Below are positions 15,297-19,563 of a DNA stretch of 19,563 nucleotides, piece by piece. A program made the translations under genes and the position numbers. How positions within the stretch are numbered: position 1 is the stretch's first letter; each line of letters opens with the position of its first letter. The stretch spans positions 1 through 19,563 of the forward strand of contig NZ_CAMLMK010000054.1 in assembly GCF_946481155.1 (NCBI RefSeq), read 5' to 3'. A model generated the notes under the pieces. The model saw only the letters and a list, made by a program, of their open reading frames with translations, did no database searches and was not told the origin of the DNA. Source of the stretch: an uncultured Flavobacterium sp. (GTDB lineage: Bacteria; Bacteroidota; Bacteroidia; Flavobacteriales; Flavobacteriaceae).

Positions 15297-16361
15297 TTAT
15301 TTGATATCGTTAGCCAATTTGGTAATCCTTTTGATTTCCTGTTCTTTCCCTTTAGGATATATCAGCAAAACATCGTCTTTATCAACAATTATAAAATCCT
15401 GAAGCCCGTCAATCACCACCAGTTTTTTTCCTTCGGTTCTTATAATATTATTGGAGGCATTCTCCAGGATCACAGTAGCATTGATTACAGCATTATCCTG
15501 TTCATCCTTAGGCAGCTTATCGTATAAGGAACCCCAAGTCCCAAGGTCATTCCAATCAAATGTCGCCGGTAAAACATACACATTTTGGGCTTTCTCAAGA
15601 ATAGCATAATCTACGGAAATATTTTCTGCAGCAGCGTAATTTTCTTTAAGAAAGGCTTCTTCAGCTGCTGTATTCAGTGCATCGTAACCATTCATGAACT
15701 GGGAATACATCTTTGGATTAAAACGCTCATATGCTTTTAAGACCGATTCTGCACTCCATACAAAAATTCCGGCATTCCAGAGGAAATTCCGGCTTTGAAT
15801 AAACTTTCGTGCCGTAGGATAATCCGGTTTTTCACGGAACTGCACTACTTTTTTTATCGGACGGGAATCTAATTTATCAAACTCAATGTATCCGTAACCT
15901 GTGTTGGGAAATGTAGGCAAGATGCCCAGCGTCATTAAAGTGTCTTCGCGCTCACAGAAATCGAATGCCCGTTGTAAATTGGCTATAAACTGCAATTCAT
16001 CTTCAATCCAGTGATCACTAGGCGCTACCACCATAACGGCATCCGGGTTTTGCTTTTTGATTTTTAGCGAGGCATATAAAATGCACGGCGCAGTGTTTCG
16101 CATAGCAGGCTCAAGGACAATCTGATCTTGCTTTACCGATGGCAATTGCTCTAAAATCAAATCATTATAAACCTCATTGGTAAGGACTAAAATGTTTTCT
16201 TTAGGGATTAATTGTGATAAACGGCTGAATGTTTTTTGGATCAGTGTTTCGCCGGTTCCCAGCATATCGTGAAACTGTTTTGGAAACTCGGTCGTACTCA
16301 CAGGCCAGAATCGGGAGCCTACTCCACCGGCCATTACTATAGCGTAATAATTTTTATTCAT
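15297..16361 (-). CDS. manC: Mannose-1-phosphate guanylyltransferase
   Basis: The protein has 354 residues, the length of the single-domain enzyme without a fused phosphomannose isomerase. The nucleotidyltransferase signature AGGVGSRFWPVS at 11-22 is followed by PKQF at 27-30 (sugar-phosphate/GTP binding); APSDHWI carries the metal-binding aspartate, and FREKPD, NAGIFVWSAES and TFDWNDLGTWGSL are characteristic of GDP-mannose pyrophosphorylases. It makes GDP-mannose from mannose-1-phosphate and GTP in the cytosol, a donor for surface glycans and possibly for O-mannosylation of exported proteins, which is known in flavobacteria. Its own candidate promoter lies just upstream, and the secreted repeat protein follows it. 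The symbol is given by function; related names are cpsB and algA. Confidence 0.93.
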   Translation of the reverse strand: MNKNYYAIVMAGGVGSRFWPVSTTEFPKQFHDMLGTGETLIQKTFSRLSQLIPKENILVLTNEVYNDLILEQLPSVKQDQIVLEPAMRNTAPCILYASLKIKKQNPDAVMVVAPSDHWIEDELQFIANLQRAFDFCEREDTLMTLGILPTFPNTGYGYIEFDKLDSRPIKKVVQFREKPDYPTARKFIQSRNFLWNAGIFVWSAESVLKAYERFNPKMYSQFMNGYDALNTAAEEAFLKENYAAAENISVDYAILEKAQNVYVLPATFDWNDLGTWGSLYDKLPKDEQDNAVINATVILENASNNIIRTEGKKLVVIDGLQDFIIVDKDDVLLIYPKGKEQEIKRITKLANDIK

Positions 16362-16375
16362 TTTTTTCAGTGTTG

Positions 16376-16402
16376 CAAAGTTACAGTGTAACCATGTTGC
16401 AA
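16376..16402 (-). promoter_or_regulatory. Candidate promoter for the guanylyltransferase gene
   Basis: On the minus strand TTG (16402-16400) is followed 16 bp later by TAACTTTG (16383-16376), an exact TAnnTTTG match, giving a leader of under 10 nt before the ATG at 16361. The two boxes lie in a 12-bp direct repeat, AACTTTGCAACA, with a 24-bp period (plus-strand 16371-16382 and 16395-16406). Confidence 0.5.
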
Positions 16403-16411
16403 AGTTTTTAT

Positions 16412-17008
16412 TTAGCTTGGCAATACTTCTACTTCGGCATTTGGGTTGAATAGGTAAATCCTTCCGGAATTGACCTCAATACATTCATACCGTTTGGTGC
16501 GAAGGGCTATTTTTTTAAATATTTTTCCATTATGAATACGAAAAGTAGTACCATAAGGAATCTCAAAGATATAATTTTTATCGCTTACAGGGTCGAATTG
16601 TTTTAATGCCAACGATAAAGTGGCGTCGGTATCACTACTTGCTTTCGGATTTCTGAAATGCCGGGCAAGTAACGGTAATAGTTGACCCGGGAAAATTTCA
16701 GGGCGGATAAACGGGACCATCAGGCGTTGAAAGGTGAGTTTCCATTCGTCTCCGTGTGGCTTTATATTTCGTCCGTATTTTTCAAAAGCTACCAGATGGG
16801 CTATTTCGTGGATTAAGGTAATCAGGAAACGGTATTTATTCAGACTTGCATTGACCGTAATCTGATGAAAACCATCGGGATGCCTTCTGTAATCCCCATG
16901 ACGGGTCACGCGCTCATTGACGATTTTCAGATGCACGTTGTTTTCTTTGATTAACTCAAAACAAGTGGGAACAGCGTGTTCGGGGATGTATTTGAATAAA
17001 ACTTCCAA
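16412..17008 (-). CDS. SprT-like zinc metallopeptidase-fold protein
   Basis: The protein has 198 residues. Zinc-site motif HEIAH at 67-71 is followed by a third candidate ligand, H85, in IKPHGDEWK, the arrangement of SprT/SprT-like domains. NVHLKIVNERVTRHGDYR and ITVNASLNKYRFLITLIHEIAH agree with flavobacterial SprT-like proteins. The start is TTG (17006-17008): no in-frame ATG lies between it and the upstream stop, and starting here gives the KYIPEHAV N-terminus expected of the family. Related eukaryotic proteins (SPRTN) cleave DNA-protein crosslinks, but the bacterial role is unknown. It is likely cytosolic. The C-terminal half (FRIHNGKIFKK, ECIEVNSGRIYLFNP) is a small beta domain. Confidence 0.88.
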   Translation of the reverse strand: MEVLFKYIPEHAVPTCFELIKENNVHLKIVNERVTRHGDYRRHPDGFHQITVNASLNKYRFLITLIHEIAHLVAFEKYGRNIKPHGDEWKLTFQRLMVPFIRPEIFPGQLLPLLARHFRNPKASSDTDATLSLALKQFDPVSDKNYIFEIPYGTTFRIHNGKIFKKIALRTKRYECIEVNSGRIYLFNPNAEVEVLPS

Positions 17009-17076
17009 ATAATTATAGGTTATAAATTTTTCTTTTGCATTAATTTAAAATCAACTTCGGAAATATACTATTTTTT

Positions 17077-17484
17077 TCATGCAGTTGCATCGAGCCAATT
17101 CGCAATAATTTTAGTGAGTATCAATTTATTAGCTTCAATTTCGTTGCTGTTTTTAAAAGTCGCCACAGCCCTGTCATTCCCCTTCCATTCTAATACTCCG
17201 GACTCGTCTGCAATCAGTTTCTTTACTGGCTGCGTTTGAACTTTTGCCCCGCGATGAAATATAATCTGCACCATTTTTGGCTGCTGTACCCTTATGGTGA
17301 TCCTATCCTCATTGTTAAAACAATAATTAGGTCCGTTCCATTTAATATTTTCTGTAACTATCTTATCCGTATCTGAAATTATAAACCTTAACTGCTCGAT
17401 CTCTTTACGCAGAGGAAGATTCAGATTGTCAAGAAATTTTGTTACCTCAACATTTAAATTGTTTTTAGGACCCTCATTTTCCAT
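17077..17484 (-). CDS. DUF1801 (YdhG-like) protein
   Basis: The protein has 135 residues, normal for this single-domain family. LPLRKEIEQLRFIISDTDKIVTENIKWNGPNYCFN matches the conserved front half of DUF1801 domains, in which a helix is followed by 'E.IKWG.P.Y'. The rest is a beta sheet (ITIRVQQPKMVQIIFHRGA) and a C-terminal helix. The molecular function of the family is not established; the fold is YdhG/frataxin-like. It starts 6 bp after the oxidoreductase stop codon, so the two are probably cotranscribed, although no functional link is evident. Confidence 0.83.
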   Translation of the reverse strand: MENEGPKNNLNVEVTKFLDNLNLPLRKEIEQLRFIISDTDKIVTENIKWNGPNYCFNNEDRITIRVQQPKMVQIIFHRGAKVQTQPVKKLIADESGVLEWKGNDRAVATFKNSNEIEANKLILTKIIANWLDATA

Positions 17485-17490
17485 TATTTG

Positions 17491-18168
17491 TTATGGTGTT
17501 GTTGATGAAACCTGAAGTACTTTTCCGTTGTAATATTTATTTCCGGTTAAGGCGAAATTAAAGATGTAATCGGCCATTTCTTTTGCGGAAATCGGCGCCT
17601 CGTAACCTGGGAATGCTTCCTGTAACATTTCGGTTTGCACTGCGCCTAAAGCCAATACATTAAACGAAATTCCTCTTTCCTTGTATTCTTCGGCCAATAA
17701 TTCTGACAGCGTAATCACAGCGCCCTTACTGGAACTGTAAGCTGAAAGTCCGCCAAACTTCATACTCCCCTGGATTCCGCCCATTGAACTGATGGTAACT
17801 ACGTGGCTTCCTTTTTTAAGGTATGGCAGGCAAATACGTGTCAGATTGGCGACACCAAAAACATTCACTTTATACACATCCTCAAATTCTTCTGAAGAGA
17901 TTTCTCCGAAAGGTTTAAACAAAAGCGATCCGGCATTATGAATAATGATATCGACTTTCTTCCATGTTGATGTAACAAAATCAGTCACTTGCTTCAAATC
18001 CTCTTCTTTCGCTAAATCAATGGAAAGACAAGTTATATTTTGATGCCCGATTAATGCCTGAGGTGTTTTACGGGAAAGCGCTAAAACAGTATGTCCGGCA
18101 TTCGCAAACTGCAAAGCCAGTTCATAGCCGATTCCGCGGGATGTTCCTGTAATGATGATATTTTTCAT
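17491..18168 (-). CDS. Short-chain dehydrogenase/reductase (classical SDR)
   Basis: The protein has 225 residues. Cofactor motif TGTSRGIG at 7-14, the structural NAG at 78-80, catalytic serine at 127/128 (TISSMGG), and YSSSK with Y144 and K148 make an apparently complete active site. The T-S-R-GIG pattern and residue R33 after the second strand (LSRK) suggest NADP(H) preference. The protein is shorter than typical 250-residue SDRs because the substrate-binding C-terminus is trimmed. The substrate cannot be predicted. It is cytosolic and lies first in a probable two-gene unit with the DUF1801 protein. Confidence 0.9.
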   Translation of the reverse strand: MKNIIITGTSRGIGYELALQFANAGHTVLALSRKTPQALIGHQNITCLSIDLAKEEDLKQVTDFVTSTWKKVDIIIHNAGSLLFKPFGEISSEEFEDVYKVNVFGVANLTRICLPYLKKGSHVVTISSMGGIQGSMKFGGLSAYSSSKGAVITLSELLAEEYKERGISFNVLALGAVQTEMLQEAFPGYEAPISAKEMADYIFNFALTGNKYYNGKVLQVSSTTP

Positions 18169-18180
18169 GTTCTAAAAATA

Positions 18181-18209
18181 AACAAAAAATCCCGAAAATT
18201 TCGGGATTA
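18181..18209 (-). terminator. Rho-independent terminator after the E2 gene
   Basis: AATCCCGAAA (18188-18197) and TTTCGGGATT (18199-18208) are perfect inverted repeats. On the minus strand the hairpin is followed at once by TTTTTTG. It closes the dihydrolipoamide acetyltransferase gene and insulates the downstream oxidoreductase gene. Confidence 0.88.
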
Positions 18210-18231
18210 ATTTATTGATGCACAATGTAAC

Positions 18232-19563
18232 TTACGCCAACATTGTAACTGGATTTTCCAAAAATACTCTAAGCGTTTGCAGGAACTGAGCCCCTGTAGC
18301 GCCGTCCACAGTTCTGTGATCACAGGCTAAGGTCAACGTCATTGTATTTCCAACTACGATCTGTCCGTTTCTCACTACCGGTTTTTCTTCGATAGCGCCT
18401 ACGGATAAAATTGCAGAATTCGGCTGGTTGATGATTGATGTGAATGACTGGATTCCGAACATTCCTAAGTTAGAAACCGTAAATGTGCTTCCTTCCATTT
18501 CGGCCGGCGTAAGTTTCTTGTTTTTCGCTTTTCCTGCCAAATCTTTAACGCTTGCACCGATTTGAGTTAAACTCATCTGATCGGTAAAATTCAGTACCGG
18601 CACTACCAATCCGTCTTCTACAGCAACGGCGACACCAATATTTACATGATGATTGATAAGCATTGCATCTTCTCTCCATTGTGAATTCACCTGTGGATGT
18701 TTTTTCAATGCCATCGCACATGCTTTCACTACCATATCATTAAACGACACTTTCGTATCCGGAATGGTATTGATTACGGCTCTCGAGTTCATTGCTTCAT
18801 CCATTGCCACTTCAATAGTTAAGTAGTAATGTGGCGCCGTGAATTTCGATTCTGCCAAACGACGTGCAATCGTTTTACGCATTTGCGAATTCTTGATTTC
18901 TTCTGTGAATTTTTCTCCTGCAGGAACAAATGGTTTTACTGCCGGTGCCAAAGTGGCAGCAACAGGTGCTGAAGCCGATTGTGGAGCAGCAGCCTGAGGC
19001 GTAAATCCTTCCACATCGCTTTTCACGATTCTTCCGTTTTCGCCAGAACCTTTCACTTCCGACAAATTGATCCCTTTGTCCTGAGCAATTTTCTTAGCCA
19101 ATGGAGAAGCCAAAACTCTTCCGTCTGAACTCGTATTTTGTACCGCCGGAGCAGCTTCTGTTTTTGTTGTTGTTTCTGTTTTAGCTTCTGCTTTTGGTGC
19201 TTCTGCAGCACCGCCAGCTTGGAATCCAGCCGCAATTGCTGAAACATCTGTTCCCGCCGGGCCAATAATTGCTAAAATGCTGTCAACCGGAGCAGTTTGC
19301 CCTTCGTTAACACCAATATATAAAAGCGTTCCCGCATTGAATGACTCAAACTCCATTGTAGCTTTGTCGGTTTCAATTTCCGCAAGGATATCACCCTCTT
19401 TTACAGTGTCACCTACTTTTTTCAACCAGGTTGCTACTGTTCCGTCAGTCATGGTATCACTCAAACGAGGCATAGTTACCACTTTCACGCCTGCAGGCAT
19501 TTCCGCAGCAGTTTTTGGAGCTTCTTCTTTTGCTTCAGCAGCCGGAGCAGCTTCAGCTTTCGG
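18232..19563 (-). CDS. Pyruvate dehydrogenase E2, dihydrolipoamide acetyltransferase (5' end outside window)
   Basis: Reading is open to the right edge. The ATG at 19498-19500 is internal: 21 codons before it encode an A/P/E/K-rich linker (AEAAPAAEAKEEAPK), implying a further lipoyl domain outside the window. Visible parts, numbered from that Met, are a lipoyl domain at about 4-80 with lipoylated lysine K46 in ETDKAT, a flexible A/T/K/E linker at 95-125, the peripheral subunit-binding domain GRVLASPLAKKIAQDKGI...GRI at 127-158, a second linker, and the catalytic domain from about 200 with DHRTVDG (H395, D399). It transfers acetyl groups to CoA in the cytosolic pyruvate dehydrogenase complex. 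The TMPRLSDTM motif favours the pyruvate over the 2-oxoglutarate enzyme. E1 genes are expected beyond the edge. Confidence 0.93.
   Translation of the reverse strand, partial: PKAEAAPAAEAKEEAPKTAAEMPAGVKVVTMPRLSDTMTDGTVATWLKKVGDTVKEGDILAEIETDKATMEFESFNAGTLLYIGVNEGQTAPVDSILAIIGPAGTDVSAIAAGFQAGGAAEAPKAEAKTETTTKTEAAPAVQNTSSDGRVLASPLAKKIAQDKGINLSEVKGSGENGRIVKSDVEGFTPQAAAPQSASAPVAATLAPAVKPFVPAGEKFTEEIKNSQMRKTIARRLAESKFTAPHYYLTIEVAMDEAMNSRAVINTIPDTKVSFNDMVVKACAMALKKHPQVNSQWREDAMLINHHVNIGVAVAVEDGLVVPVLNFTDQMSLTQIGASVKDLAGKAKNKKLTPAEMEGSTFTVSNLGMFGIQSFTSIINQPNSAILSVGAIEEKPVVRNGQIVVGNTMTLTLACDHRTVDGATGAQFLQTLRVFLENPVTMLA

Noticed and set aside
17079..17090. Short palindrome ATGCAGTTGCAT at the end of the DUF1801 gene as terminator
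   Set aside because: The arms are only 5 bp with a 2-nt loop, too small to fold, and they overlap the coding end.
1..19563. tRNA or rRNA genes, insertion sequences, phage genes
   Set aside because: No cloverleaf, rRNA-like stretch, transposase motif or integrase was seen on either strand.

Overview
The window looks like a chromosome segment of a flavobacterium (Bacteroidota, probably Flavobacteriaceae). The evidence is a large secreted protein with a type B sorting domain of the type IX secretion system, -7 boxes of the TAnnTTTG type, A-rich start regions without Shine-Dalgarno sequences, and low G+C. No rRNA, tRNA, transposase, integrase or CRISPR array was seen.

Region 1 (1-855, minus strand) has the edge of one gene and a small helix-turn-helix/coiled-coil protein. 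Its start codon abuts three tandem units of about 40 bp. These create two GTCAC-N7-GTGAC palindromes exactly 40 bp apart, a likely operator array.

Region 2 (about 860-5018, plus strand) is the accessory part. It is clearly more A+T-rich than its flanks and carries four genes: an OLD-like AAA ATPase/TOPRIM protein, an unrecognised protein with a hydrophobic glycine-rich segment, a DUF4365 (restriction-endonuclease-like) protein, and an unrecognised 359-residue protein that overlaps it by 4 bp. The intergenic gaps hold related border sequences: AACAGYGG...AGTG on the upstream side, a GTT/GGT-type 16-mer on the downstream side, and in one copy a long imperfect hairpin. The block therefore looks like a row of mobile gene cassettes carrying candidate anti-phage genes. 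This is the best candidate for something new in the window.

Region 3 (5038-8479) makes surface polysaccharide: a flippase translationally coupled to a family 2 glycosyltransferase on the minus strand, and a divergent second family 2 glycosyltransferase. Mannose-1-phosphate guanylyltransferase at 15297-16361 supplies GDP-mannose and may feed the same kind of pathway.

Region 4 (8572-11760) has a soluble hybrid histidine kinase. A 370-bp divergent gap follows, with a structured element of about 83 nt that I recall as recurrent in flavobacterial genomes. Then comes an MlaE/MlaF-like lipid ABC transporter pair closed by a strong bidirectional terminator.

Region 5 (11776-19563, all minus strand) is ordinary core: the giant secreted protein with manC upstream of it, a SprT-like protein, a DUF1801 protein with an SDR oxidoreductase upstream, and the pyruvate dehydrogenase E2 subunit running off the right edge.
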